Shown in pieces: positions 1 to 8,537 of a stretch of 64,000 bases of DNA. This DNA comes from Pollutimonas sp036675275 (lineage in GTDB: Bacteria; Pseudomonadota; Gammaproteobacteria; Burkholderiales; Burkholderiaceae_B). A program made the translations under genes and the position numbers. Within the stretch, counting starts at the first letter, position 1; every line of letters begins with the position of its first letter. The notes under the pieces were generated by a model. The model had not been told where the DNA came from and did not search any database. It worked only from the letters and a program-made list of their open reading frames with translations. The stretch is from assembly GCA_036675275.1 (NCBI GenBank), contig JAKFFG010000025.1:62001-126000 (forward strand), given 5' to 3'.

Positions 1-638
1 CTTTGGGCATCCGCCTCGGGCAGCACCGCGACCGTGCAGGCAGAGGTATGTATTCGTCCTTGTGTTTCGGTCGCCGGCACGCGTTGCACCCGGTGCGCGC
101 CCGACTCGAACTTGAGCTGGCCGTACACGCCGTCGCCATCAAGCCTGGCAATCACTTCTTTGTAGCCGCCGATTTCAGACGCGCTTTCGGACATCATCTC
201 TACCTTCCAGCCCTTGTTTTCGGCGTAGCGTGTATACATGCGCAGCAGGTCGCCGGCGAACAAGGCACTTTCGTCGCCGCCCGTGCCGGCACGGATCTCA
301 AGGAACACACTGCGGCCGTCGTCCGGATCGCGCGGCAATAGGAGCACTTGCAAGTCGGCAGCCAGCTGTTCCAGCCTGTCTTTGCCGAGCTTGTATTCTT
401 CTTCCGCCATGTCGCGCATTTCAGGATCGCTCATCATATCCTGCGCCGCCTGAATATCGTCTTCCGTGCCCGTATATGCCGCAAAGGCGGCGACGACCGG
501 CTCCAGATCAGAGCGCTCGCGCGACATCTTGCGATACCGGTTCATGTCGTTGGCGATCTCGGGCTCGGCCAGCAATGCATCAACTTCGACCAATCGGCGA
601 GCAAGCTGCTCCAGCCGATTGCGTATAGAACTTTTCAT
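1..638 (-). CDS. prfA: Peptide chain release factor 1, N-terminal part (runs off the left edge)
   Basis: Class I release factor that recognises UAA and UAG stop codons and triggers peptidyl-tRNA hydrolysis on the ribosome. The reading frame starts at an ATG at 638 and stays open to the window edge, giving about 212 residues of a protein usually near 360. The visible part matches RF1: an N-terminal coiled region (MKSSIRNRLEQLA), the EIRAGTGGDESALFAGDL segment, and FESGAHRVQRVPATETQG followed by RIHTSACTVAVLPEAD. The catalytic GGQ loop lies beyond the edge. It sits 60 bp downstream of hemA on the same strand, the usual hemA-prfA order in many proteobacteria. Identification is firm; the truncation is only the window boundary. 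Confidence 0.96.
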   Translation of the reverse strand, partial: MKSSIRNRLEQLARRLVEVDALLAEPEIANDMNRYRKMSRERSDLEPVVAAFAAYTGTEDDIQAAQDMMSDPEMRDMAEEEYKLGKDRLEQLAADLQVLLLPRDPDDGRSVFLEIRAGTGGDESALFAGDLLRMYTRYAENKGWKVEMMSESASEIGGYKEVIARLDGDGVYGQLKFESGAHRVQRVPATETQGRIHTSACTVAVLPEADAQ

Positions 639-698
639 AAATAGGAATTGGACAGTAATTGAAAGGAAGGTATGCGCGATAAGGCCGGCAGAGCTTCG

Positions 699-1973
699 CT
701 AACGATTACGTTCGCTGCGGGGAAGCAGGCGCGGCAGCAGGCTTATCAACTGCTGACGTTCTTCACTTTCGCTGCGATTGAGCGCGGCCATGGGGCCGTG
801 CAGATACTTTTGCGTAAGGCCATAGGCCAGTTGCTCGAGAACGAGTTCGGGATTGTCGCCACGCGCCAGCATCCGGCGTGCACGATCGAGTTCGTTCTGG
901 CGGACCTGCTCGGCTGCTTGCTGAAAATCGACAATGACAGGTACGATTTCCCGATTCTGCAGCCAGTGCATGAAATTCTGCACGCGCGTTTCGATGATGG
1001 CTTCGGCCTGCACAACGGCCGCGCGACGCGCATCGGTGCCGCTTTGAACCATACGCCCCAGGTCGTCGACCGTATAAAGATATACGTCGGCGAGGCGGCC
1101 CACTTCGGTTTCAATATCGCGCGGCACGGCGAGATCGACCATTACCATAGGACGATGGCGACGCGAGCGCGTAGCCCTTTCAACCATCCCTAATCCAAGG
1201 ATGGGCAAGGAGCTTGCCGTACAGGATACGATGACATCGAAATCGGCAAGCTTGTCGGGGATATCGGCAAGCGTCATGGTTTTGGCGACAAATCGGGAAG
1301 CAAGCACTTCGGCGCGCTCGAGTGTGCGATTGGCCACCACCATATGAGCCGGTTTCAGCGCAGCAAAGTGTGTTGCACAGAGCTCGATCATTTCACCCGC
1401 GCCGATGAACAGCACGTTGGCCCGCGACAGGTCGCCGAACACGCGTTCGGCCAGGCGCACCGCCGCGGCGGCCATGGACACCGAGTGCGCCCCGATGGCA
1501 GTTTGAGAGCGGACCTCCTTGGCAACTGAAAAAGTACGCTGGAACAGCTGGTGCAACAACGTACCCAGCGAACCCGCCTCACTGGCCGCGCGCACGGCGT
1601 CTTTCATTTGGCCGAGAATTTGCGGTTCGCCCAGCACCATGGAGTCCAGACCGCTGGCCACGCGAAACGCATGCCGGACGGCATCGTTTTGCTGATACTG
1701 ATAAAGGTGCGGCTGCAGGCTGCCGGCTTCTAGGCGGTTGAAGTCGGCCAGCCAGGACGGCAGGTGTTCCGACACCTGCGGATCGGCAGCACAGTAGATT
1801 TCGGTGCGATTACAGGTGGACAGTATGGCGGCTTCTTTTACCGATTGCCCGAAAGTGGCGCGCAAGCCATCGAGCGCGGGTTTCAGGACATCGATCGGAA
1901 ACGTCACGCGCTCCCGCACCGAAACCGGGGCAGAAACGTGGTTCAAACCGAAAGTTAAGACGTCTACAGACAT
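699..1973 (-). CDS. hemA: Glutamyl-tRNA reductase
   Basis: Reduces glutamyl-tRNA(Glu) to glutamate-1-semialdehyde with NADPH, the first committed step of C5-pathway tetrapyrrole synthesis in the cytosol. The 424-residue protein has the usual length and opens with MSVDVLTFGLNH. The catalytic cysteine is C54 in STCNRTEIY. The substrate-binding GLDSMVLGEPQILGQ stretch follows, then a Rossmann segment VLFIGAGEM and the ANRTLERAE motif, and a C-terminal helical dimerisation domain (about 310-424). The start is the ATG at 1973, about 40 nt after a good -10 box on this strand. prfA follows after 60 bp and is probably co-transcribed. Confidence 0.97.
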   Translation of the reverse strand: MSVDVLTFGLNHVSAPVSVRERVTFPIDVLKPALDGLRATFGQSVKEAAILSTCNRTEIYCAADPQVSEHLPSWLADFNRLEAGSLQPHLYQYQQNDAVRHAFRVASGLDSMVLGEPQILGQMKDAVRAASEAGSLGTLLHQLFQRTFSVAKEVRSQTAIGAHSVSMAAAAVRLAERVFGDLSRANVLFIGAGEMIELCATHFAALKPAHMVVANRTLERAEVLASRFVAKTMTLADIPDKLADFDVIVSCTASSLPILGLGMVERATRSRRHRPMVMVDLAVPRDIETEVGRLADVYLYTVDDLGRMVQSGTDARRAAVVQAEAIIETRVQNFMHWLQNREIVPVIVDFQQAAEQVRQNELDRARRMLARGDNPELVLEQLAYGLTQKYLHGPMAALNRSESEERQQLISLLPRLLPRSERNR

Positions 1974-2011
1974 GTGGGAGAAAGCGCGCGCGCCGGTACT
2001 TCAATTACCTG

Positions 2012-2040
2012 ATTATAATCGCCCCTGAACTTTTCCTGAA
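2012..2040 (-). promoter_or_regulatory. Candidate sigma-70 promoter for hemA
   Basis: On the minus strand a perfect TATAAT occupies 2017-2012. A weak -35 (TTCAGG, 3 of 6 consensus bases) lies at 2040-2035 with a 17-bp spacer. The hemA ATG is 38 bp downstream of the -10, which leaves a short leader. The -10 is convincing and the -35 poor. Confidence 0.5.
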
Positions 2041-2142
2041 ATATCCACTTGTTTCAGCGCAAAGTTATGCGAATTACAGAAATAAATCGTGGTGCAAAGC
2101 GCACATTCGAAATTTAGTGTACTATTTCGCCTTCTTGATGAT

Positions 2143-2218
2143 GGCCTGGTAGCTCAGTCGGTAGAGCAGAGGATTGAAAATCCTTGTGTCGGCGGTTCGA
2201 TTCCGTCCCAGGCCACCA
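2143..2218 (+). tRNA. tRNA-Phe (anticodon GAA)
   Basis: A 76-nt cloverleaf with acceptor arms GGCCTGG and CCAGGCC, followed by encoded ACCA. The D-arm contains AGCTCAGTCGGTAGAGC, the anticodon loop is ATTGAAAAT with GAA at 2176-2178, and the T-arm contains GGTTCGATTCC. The 3' CCA is genomically encoded. A TACTAT element at 2120-2125 could be its -10, but no clear -35 was seen. A terminator hairpin follows at once. Confidence 0.97.
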
Positions 2219-2230
2219 ACAAATTCATTC

Positions 2231-2265
2231 AGCCCTTGATTCTTAAATGACTCAGGGGCTTTTTG
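2231..2265 (+). terminator. Rho-independent terminator after tRNA-Phe
   Basis: AGCCCTTGA (2231-2239) pairs with TCAGGGGCT (2252-2260), with one G-T wobble and a 12-nt loop. A T-run follows and a second T-rich patch lies just beyond. It begins 13 nt after the tRNA. Nothing gene-like was seen between here and the histidine kinase stop at 2412. Confidence 0.8.
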
Positions 2266-2411
2266 CTTTTTGAACGAATGCGGCTTTGCCCTCACAGGCG
2301 CACAGAGCGTTCGCGATGGAAAAACCTGCCATGATTCGACTGCTTGGACGCCTCGTCATTCAACACAATCGTTTAACGCTTACGTCTTTGTCAGTGACAC
2401 CCTCGATATGA

Positions 2412-3584
2412 CTACTGCGGCCCAGCGGTATTGCGCAGAAGGTCCAATGTCGGTGCATCTTGAAATGGCCGGGCATCGGTCGGAATATCGATAGTCAATG
2501 TAGTGCCTCGACCCGCTGCGCTATCGACCGCAATGCTTCCACCATGGCCTTCTACAATCGCGCGTACATATGACAGGCCGATACCCCAACCTTGTTGATC
2601 ACCTTCTTTAGCGGCTGCGGCGCGCTGGAAGGCGTGGAATACGCTCTCCTGTTCGTCTGGAGGGATAGGCTGCCCTTCGTTATGCACGGCAAGAATCGTT
2701 CGGCCATGCGAAGACCGAATATTTATACTGATGAGCTCTCCAGGAGCACCATACTTGATCGCGTTTCCCACCAAATTTTCGACCGCTCTTTTCACTGCGT
2801 CCCGATCCCACCAACCGATGCTGTTCGAACCCGTACACCGAAACCGCGATCCATGCTGTGTGGTGAATTCCTCGCAAATCTCATTTGCGAGTTTGTACAG
2901 GTCAAATTCGCGGAGATGAAGGCGCGGACGATCGCCACTATGGAGTGCCGAGGTGTCCAGAAGGTCTTGAATCATCGAATCGACGCGGCGCAGGCTATTC
3001 ACTATATAGCCAGCAAACTTTTTTATTTTGTCCGCATCAGAGGAGCCCTGGATTAGTTCGGCCGAGACAAGAGCCGTGAAGAGAGGCGTGCGCAGATCAT
3101 GTGTCAGTGCAGCAACGAATCGGTCGCGCAACGTCGCCTGAGCAAGGGCAAAAGCGCTTACTGACTCGCGTATCGATTCGTCAAAAGAATCATGAATAAT
3201 GAAGGACTCGCCATTACTTAGCTCGACGCCATGGGTGCCCAAGACATTGAAAATTGTCCATCTAAGCAGCTGGTACTCCAAAATGATCGCATCAGGCTTA
3301 TAGTCGGTTAGCCTGGCCCGTTCCCCGCCATGTTCGGAAGCCACCGTATCGCCCTGGACAATTGCCACCCGAGGGTAACCTGGCGAGATCGCCTCCACAA
3401 GATTCTGGTACAGCTTAGGAAAGGTATTGATTAGGACGGGCTCAGGCAAATGTTCCGCCTCTTTGAGCCGCCCCCGCAGAGTTTGTTCCCACTGCGAGAG
3501 CACTTCATTTTGAAGTGCTGCCATTTTTTTGGCATTGGACGACAGGCCGGGAAGGTCAAGATCAGGTTCTCTATTGACAGGCAT
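2412..3584 (-). CDS. Orphan soluble sensor histidine kinase
   Basis: Predicted cytoplasmic histidine kinase of 390 residues. The first 145 or so residues form an all-helical domain resembling the RsbR-type N-terminal sensor domain found on orphan kinases. Next comes a HisKA segment with FVAALTHDLRTPL (phospho-acceptor H162), then a HATPase_c domain with N-box NLVGNAIKYG, and GWGIGLSYVRAIVEGHGG near the C-terminus. No membrane segment is visible. The frame also opens at a TTG at 3638, but the ATG at 3584 has GGAG 12 nt upstream and is preferred. No response regulator is adjacent, so the partner is unknown. Base composition looks slightly more AT-rich than the neighbours, which may hint at transfer. 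Confidence 0.85.
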   Translation of the reverse strand: MPVNREPDLDLPGLSSNAKKMAALQNEVLSQWEQTLRGRLKEAEHLPEPVLINTFPKLYQNLVEAISPGYPRVAIVQGDTVASEHGGERARLTDYKPDAIILEYQLLRWTIFNVLGTHGVELSNGESFIIHDSFDESIRESVSAFALAQATLRDRFVAALTHDLRTPLFTALVSAELIQGSSDADKIKKFAGYIVNSLRRVDSMIQDLLDTSALHSGDRPRLHLREFDLYKLANEICEEFTTQHGSRFRCTGSNSIGWWDRDAVKRAVENLVGNAIKYGAPGELISINIRSSHGRTILAVHNEGQPIPPDEQESVFHAFQRAAAAKEGDQQGWGIGLSYVRAIVEGHGGSIAVDSAAGRGTTLTIDIPTDARPFQDAPTLDLLRNTAGPQ

Positions 3585-3658
3585 AGTGCGCGAAAGCTCC
3601 CCTCGGCGTATTTTCTCGATTGTAGCTGAGCACTCCAACGATGGAAGAACCCTTTGCG

Positions 3659-3958
3659 TTATCGCCTCTGGGGCCGGATAGTCTTAGGAATGCGGGCCGC
3701 CAGCATCAACGCCACGAATATCATGCCGGCGCCGGCGCTCAGGCAACCGAACCATGATACAAGTCCAATGGCCCACGAAGGTTGACGCAGCGCCACGGCC
3801 GATGAACCGCAGAGCAACGCCCAGCCTGCGACGCGCAGCCCCTTCGTAGCGCCCGGACCGAGCTGGCGGGCAAACAACTCTTCCTGATGCCGCTCCATGG
3901 CGAGCGCCAGGCAAGCAAAAGCCAATACAGACAACAGCAGCACGCTAAGGTGACCCAT
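3659..3958 (-). CDS. DUF3325 small membrane protein of an iron-uptake operon
   Basis: A 99-residue protein with about three hydrophobic segments (LSVLLLSVLAFACLALAM, then two in the second half), fitting the DUF3325 family that accompanies PepSY-type membrane reductase-like proteins in siderophore loci. Its ATG at 3958 shares one base with the TGA stop of the preceding PepSY gene (TGATG), so the two are probably translationally coupled. It is last in the leftward DUF3649-PepSY-DUF3325 operon facing a TonB receptor. Its biochemical role is not known. Confidence 0.8.
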   Translation of the reverse strand: MGHLSVLLLSVLAFACLALAMERHQEELFARQLGPGATKGLRVAGWALLCGSSAVALRQPSWAIGLVSWFGCLSAGAGMIFVALMLAARIPKTIRPQRR

Positions 3959-5640
3959 CAGACACGCTCCACGACAGGGTCGCCGACGGCTGCTTGCGCA
4001 TGGCTCAAGGGAATATGCGCACCAGCAGCCGGAGGCGCAGGCTTGGACTTGCGCGCCGCTGGCCGCGCTTTTGGCTGATGGCGCTGCGTACGTATGGCCA
4101 GCAGCGCATGCAGACCGCCAAATGCCAGCAAGGTCAGGTCGAAGCCAGCGAATAGCCAATCACCAGCGGCAAGGCTGTGCCAGAGGCCGCGGTCGGTGGT
4201 GATGCCATTAAGCAGTGGCAACAAGACCAATAGCGCGGCGGCCAGCCATAGCAGTTCGACCCAGGCCCGCTTCGCTGGGCGTAACAGCGCATAGACCAGC
4301 GTCGCCCCCCAGACAATGAAGAGCAGGTCGACTTCCCACACCTTGCGGTCCGCCATCGCTGCCGGCAGAAGCCGGTTTCCCCAGAAGAACGCGGCCATGG
4401 CCACGGACAGCCCTGCGATGGCGGCGATGTTGAGCCGCTCAACCAGACGGAACCCGAAGTAAGGCCGCGCAGGGTCAGGTAATTTGGCGCGCCGCTTTAC
4501 CGTCCACATCACCAAGCCGGTGCCTACCATGGCCGTACCCGCCAGACTGACCAGAAAATACAACCAGCGCAAGGGGTAATCGGAAAAACGGCCCAGGTGC
4601 AATGCGTACATCACGCCGCGTGTTTCAGCCGCGGCGCCGACGCGGTCTTTGATCTGCAACAGTTGCCCACCGACGCCGTCGAACATCATGTACTGGGGGC
4701 TGGCCGAAACGCGCGCATCGTCGGCCCGCACCACAATGATGCGCGCCGCTGCATCGCCTGGATTATTGACGTTGACGCTTCCGACGCCATCGTGCCCCCA
4801 ACGCGCCTGCGCCTGCTGAATCATCCCGGCAACGGGCGCCAGTTCAGCTTTCTGCCCACTGGGCGGGCCGGGGCGCACGAAAGCGCTGAGCTCGGTCTGC
4901 ATGGCCTGGCGCTGCGCAGCATCCTTGAAAGCGGCATTGCTGCCCCATGGCATGTACATCAACATCAGCGTCACCAATCCGGTATAGGTGATCATCAGGT
5001 GGAACGGGAGCCCCAGCACGGAGAGCGCATTGTGCGCATCAAGCCATGAACGCTGGCCCTTGCCGCCACGAAAAGTGAAGAAATCGATGAAGATTTTCTT
5101 GTGCGTGATGACGCCGCTGATAATAGCGACCAGCATGAACATTCCACAGAGTCCCGCAAGCCATCGGCCCCACAAAACGGGAAGATAATGCAGCTGGAAA
5201 TGAAAGCGGTAGAAAAATTCGCCGCCGATGGATTCTCGCACACCGATGGTCTGCGCCGTAGCCGGATCGAACGTGGCGCTTTCGAAGCGCCTGCCGCCCC
5301 GCCAGAACGCACTGGCCGTGTTGTTGCGCGCATCGGGCAGACTGATGCTCCATTGCGGACTCATGGGTGCGATTACCTCCATGGCGGCAATCAACCGCGG
5401 GGCCAGTTCAGCCGCATCGGCAAGTTGCGACTGTGCCGGTACGTCAGGCCGCATCCACTGCGAAATTTCGTCGCGAAAATAGCTGGCGGTGCCCGTCAGG
5501 AACATGGCATAGAGTATCCAGCCGGCAAGCAGGCCGGTCCAGATATGCAGGTCCGACATCGTCTGGCGAATGCCAGGCGCCTTGGCGGGCTTACGCGCAG
5601 CACGGCTGACTGGAACCTTGGGCGAAGTATTGGCTGGCAT
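3958..5640 (-). CDS. PepSY-associated membrane protein, probable ferric-siderophore utilisation
   Basis: Inner-membrane protein of 560 residues of the PepSY_TM family (PiuB / iron-regulated flavocytochrome-like). A short basic N-terminus precedes HIWTGLLAGWILYAMFLTGTASYF (TM1). A large periplasmic domain with PepSY-like segments follows, then further TM helices around 180-210, 240-265 and 360-385, and a cluster near the C-terminus. Conserved histidines in the helices (HIWTG, FHFQLHYLPV, HNALSVLGLPFHLM, ALHLGRFSDYP) fit haem ligation, suggesting a reductase that releases iron from siderophores; that is inference from the family. ATG 5640 is 5 nt after the DUF3649 stop. Longer readings would overlap that gene. 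Confidence 0.82.
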   Translation of the reverse strand: MPANTSPKVPVSRAARKPAKAPGIRQTMSDLHIWTGLLAGWILYAMFLTGTASYFRDEISQWMRPDVPAQSQLADAAELAPRLIAAMEVIAPMSPQWSISLPDARNNTASAFWRGGRRFESATFDPATAQTIGVRESIGGEFFYRFHFQLHYLPVLWGRWLAGLCGMFMLVAIISGVITHKKIFIDFFTFRGGKGQRSWLDAHNALSVLGLPFHLMITYTGLVTLMLMYMPWGSNAAFKDAAQRQAMQTELSAFVRPGPPSGQKAELAPVAGMIQQAQARWGHDGVGSVNVNNPGDAAARIIVVRADDARVSASPQYMMFDGVGGQLLQIKDRVGAAAETRGVMYALHLGRFSDYPLRWLYFLVSLAGTAMVGTGLVMWTVKRRAKLPDPARPYFGFRLVERLNIAAIAGLSVAMAAFFWGNRLLPAAMADRKVWEVDLLFIVWGATLVYALLRPAKRAWVELLWLAAALLVLLPLLNGITTDRGLWHSLAAGDWLFAGFDLTLLAFGGLHALLAIRTQRHQPKARPAARKSKPAPPAAGAHIPLSHAQAAVGDPVVERV

Positions 5641-5645
5641 TATTC

Positions 5646-5933
5646 TTATCGCACCCATACCGACCATGCTGCCAGCCCCAGCGGCAAAGCCGCTACAAGC
5701 AAGCCGGCCCAGGCGCGCCATGCTGACCTTACGGCAAACACCCACACAACAGCGGTCGCATAGACGGCAAAGCTGGCCAGCATGCCGGTAAGAACGGCTT
5801 CGCTGGGCGAGACCGGCAAGGCCACGGCCGCAACGCTGGCCAGTGCGGCCAGCACGTAGCCGCCGAACAACGCCGCTACGATGCGCGACACCAAGGGGCC
5901 GAAGGAGCGAGTCAATTGAACAATGGTGTCCAT
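5646..5933 (-). CDS. DUF3649 small membrane protein, iron-uptake operon
   Basis: A 95-residue protein with three hydrophobic segments, including IVAALFGGYVLAALASVAAVALP and AVLTGMLASFAVYATAVVWVFAV. It fits DUF3649, a family found next to PepSY proteins and TonB-dependent receptors. The ATG at 5933 has AGGAG four nucleotides upstream and is preferred over in-frame ATG 5951 and TTG 5975. It is first in the leftward iron operon; the Fur-like site at 6094-6112 lies about 160 bp upstream. The specific role is unknown. Confidence 0.8.
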   Translation of the reverse strand: MDTIVQLTRSFGPLVSRIVAALFGGYVLAALASVAAVALPVSPSEAVLTGMLASFAVYATAVVWVFAVRSAWRAWAGLLVAALPLGLAAWSVWVR

Positions 5934-6093
5934 ATCACTCCTGCGCCGCATCGGTGTAATGAAATCGCTGTTCAAAGCAGTGAAAGTGGGCCGCTACAGC
6001 ATTAACGTCGAGCGCCGAGCGCCGGGTTGCGAGAAACGATTTCATGTACACATGCTTCCAGACCCTGGCGGATTCCACGCCGGGCAACGTAAT

Positions 6094-6112
6094 GAGAAAG
6101 ATTCTCATTATA
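6094..6112. promoter_or_regulatory. Weaker Fur-box-like site
   Basis: The site matches the Fur consensus GATAATGATAATCATTATC at 14 of 19 positions. It contains a perfect dyad AATGAGAA-N3-TTCTCATT at 6091-6109. It is the box nearer the leftward DUF3649-PepSY-DUF3325 operon and probably controls it. The 399-bp gap 5934-6332 otherwise holds only the divergent promoters and the second box. Confidence 0.55.
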
Positions 6113-6261
6113 GGAGCTGAAATTAACTTAGCGCAAGAATCGCCGCGCTAAAGAAACGGTATCGGCAAGCGATCGCGAAGAACGTTGAACCCGGCACGAT
6201 TGATTGCTGGCCTCCAATGCCAACGTTGTATAAACACATCACTTTCCATAATAATGCGATC

Positions 6262-6280
6262 AATAATGATAATCATTATT
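6262..6280. promoter_or_regulatory. Strong Fur box upstream of the TonB receptor
   Basis: A 19-bp dyad AATAATGAT-A-ATCATTATT that matches the Fur consensus at 17 of 19 positions; only the two end bases differ. It ends 52 bp before the receptor ATG, where Fur-Fe would occlude the promoter. It predicts iron-repressed expression of the receptor. Confidence 0.85.
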
Positions 6281-6332
6281 ATTAATAAATTACTATTCCA
6301 CCCTTCTATAAATATCCTCGGAGAAGCACTAG

Positions 6333-8519
6333 ATGTCGACGCTGTTCAACCACCCCAGCCGGCCCACGGCCCTGGCGGTCATCATTTTGACGATGGGAAC
6401 AGGCGTGCCTGTCTACGCCCAGGAAGCCAGCGAAGCTGCACAGCTTGCTCCGGTAACTGTCGTGGGGTCCAGCGGCGAAGCCATCGGATATGTTGCGGAA
6501 GAGACGTCGACAGCCACCAAAACCGATACGCCGCTTATTGAAGTGCCGCAATCTATCTCCATCATCACCGAAGACCAGATGCGCGAGCAAGGAGCGCAAA
6601 CACTCAATCAAGTGCTGCGTTATACCTCCGGTATCGCACCGGAAACACGCGGCGCTACGGCATCGCGCCTGGATCAGTTCACTGTCCGCGGATTCTCCGC
6701 TACCACGCTACTCGATGGCTTGCGCGTATTCGGCTCACGCGATGCCCTGCCGCAGGTGGATGCCTATCGCTTGCAACAGGTCGACGTACTCAAGGGGCCG
6801 TCCTCGGTCATGTTTGGCCAAGGTGGACCCGGCGGCGTGGTCAACCAGATCAGCAAGCGCCCCACCTCGGATGCGCGCAATGAGGTGGAATTGCAGGTCG
6901 GCAATTTCGATTACCGGCGCGCCAACTTCGATTTTTCGGGTCCGGTAGACGAATCGGGCGAGTTTCTGTACCGTCTGACCGGATCTGGCTATATATCCGA
7001 CGGTCAACTCAATGAGACCGAGGAGCGACGCTATTTTATTTCTCCGTCCTTCACCTGGCAGCCCTCCAGCGACACCCGCCTGACTCTGCTGGCCAATTTG
7101 CAACACGATCCCGACATGGGTTCCTATGGATCGTTGCCTAGAGTGCGCACCTTGGTCGACGCACCCGACGGCTACAGGCTCGGGCCAGACTTCTACGATG
7201 GCGATGCCGGCTTCGAAACCAGCGACCGCCGCAATCATTCCATAGGCTACGACTTCGAGCATCGATTCAACGATGCCCTGACGGTGCGCTCCAATGCGCG
7301 CTATCTGCACGCCGAGGGCATCTATCGATCGGTCTATTCCAACGGCTACGTCCCGAACACCAATTACGGGCTGCTTAGGCGCAGCAAGGGCGGCACCGAC
7401 GTGTCTATGGACACCTATGTAATCGATAACAACCTTCAGGGAAAATTCACTTCGGGTGCGATGCAGCACACTGTCGTCGCGGGCGTGGACTTTGCGCACC
7501 TGGATTCCGACACGCTTTCCAGCAGTTACGATGTCACCTTGCCGCTGGATGTATTCAATCCGGATTATTACCAGGATATAGGTCCGCTGAACTGGGTCAG
7601 CGACACGAATCAACGCCAGTATCAGACCGGCGTGTATTTGCAGGATCAAATCAAGATCGATCGCCTGTCGGTGCTGCTTGGCGGCCGCTACGACTGGTCC
7701 CGCACGGTTTCCAACGGCGTCAACCTGACGACATCAACCCCCAATTCCAGTGCAACGCGGGCCGAGGCCTTTACGGGCCGCTTTGGCGTCATCTATAACT
7801 TCGATAACGGCGTCGCACCTTACATTAGCTATGCCCAATCGTTCGAACCGCAATCCGGTACCGATGCCAACAACAAACCCTTCGATCCGCTAGAAGGCGA
7901 GCAATATGAGGTCGGCGTGAAATACCAGCCGCCCGGGACGAACGCGCTGTATTCCGTGGCGGCCTTCGACACCCGTCGCAAGAACATGCTGACGACCATA
8001 CCGGGCTGCGTCGGTTCGCGCTGCCAGGAACAGACAGGAGAACTGCGCACGCAAGGCCTTGAACTGGAGGCGCGCGGCGAATTTGCCCGCGGCTTGAGCC
8101 TAATCGCGAACTACTCTTATATCGCCAACGAATACACCAAAGATAATGCGACGCCTACCCGGCCCAGCCTGGAAGGCACTACGCCTTATGGCATTCCCAA
8201 GCACCAGGCATCCGTGTGGGCACGATATCAATTGCAAAGCGGCCCGCTTTCCGGGCTGGGGATGGCCGCGGGCGCGCGCTATCTTGGCAGCAGCTCTGGC
8301 GGCACACACGATGCCTTCAAGGTACCGGCCGCCACACTGGTGGATGCCGCTATCGACTATGACCTTGGGCGCGCCAGCGCATCGTTGAAGGGCATGTCCG
8401 TGGCGCTGAACATCAACAATCTGTTCGACAAAGAATATGTTGCTTCATGCTATTCCGAAGAGTGGTGCTGGTATGGCTATCAGCGCAGCATACGGGCCAG
8501 CTTGCGGTATCGCTGGTAA
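6333..8519 (+). CDS. TonB-dependent ferric-siderophore receptor
   Basis: Outer-membrane receptor of 728 residues. A signal peptide ends near VPVYAQ (about residue 30). A TonB-box-like PVTVVG follows, then a plug domain of about 110 residues (VPQSISIITEDQM, LDQFTVRGF, DVLKGPSSVMFGQGGPGGVVN) and a 22-strand barrel ending in SIRASLRYRW. The paired cysteines in CYSEEWCWYGYQR near the C-terminus are typical of ferrichrome/hydroxamate-type receptors, so a hydroxamate ligand is possible but unproven. The SD GGAG lies 10 nt upstream of the ATG. Regulation is probably by the Fur box at 6262. No ABC importer is adjacent, so the siderophore may be stripped in the periplasm by the divergent PepSY system. 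Confidence 0.93.
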   Translation: MSTLFNHPSRPTALAVIILTMGTGVPVYAQEASEAAQLAPVTVVGSSGEAIGYVAEETSTATKTDTPLIEVPQSISIITEDQMREQGAQTLNQVLRYTSGIAPETRGATASRLDQFTVRGFSATTLLDGLRVFGSRDALPQVDAYRLQQVDVLKGPSSVMFGQGGPGGVVNQISKRPTSDARNEVELQVGNFDYRRANFDFSGPVDESGEFLYRLTGSGYISDGQLNETEERRYFISPSFTWQPSSDTRLTLLANLQHDPDMGSYGSLPRVRTLVDAPDGYRLGPDFYDGDAGFETSDRRNHSIGYDFEHRFNDALTVRSNARYLHAEGIYRSVYSNGYVPNTNYGLLRRSKGGTDVSMDTYVIDNNLQGKFTSGAMQHTVVAGVDFAHLDSDTLSSSYDVTLPLDVFNPDYYQDIGPLNWVSDTNQRQYQTGVYLQDQIKIDRLSVLLGGRYDWSRTVSNGVNLTTSTPNSSATRAEAFTGRFGVIYNFDNGVAPYISYAQSFEPQSGTDANNKPFDPLEGEQYEVGVKYQPPGTNALYSVAAFDTRRKNMLTTIPGCVGSRCQEQTGELRTQGLELEARGEFARGLSLIANYSYIANEYTKDNATPTRPSLEGTTPYGIPKHQASVWARYQLQSGPLSGLGMAAGARYLGSSSGGTHDAFKVPAATLVDAAIDYDLGRASASLKGMSVALNINNLFDKEYVASCYSEEWCWYGYQRSIRASLRYRW

Positions 8520-8537
8520 TCGGTCCGTATCCGCGCG

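Noticed and set aside
1974..2142. Riboswitch or small RNA upstream of hemA
   Set aside because: Only a -10 box and short dyads were seen; no known aptamer pattern or terminator is visible.
2143..2411. tRNA-Phe as an attachment site for an integrated island
   Set aside because: No integrase gene and no direct repeat of the tRNA 3' end was noticed in the window.
3584..3638. TTG start extending the orphan histidine kinase by 18 residues
   Set aside because: An ATG with a GGAG upstream lies at 3584, and the extension has no conserved feature.
6735..7649. Long open frame on the minus strand opposite the TonB receptor
   Set aside because: It is the antisense shadow of a well-supported receptor gene, has no recognisable domain, and has no ribosome-binding site.
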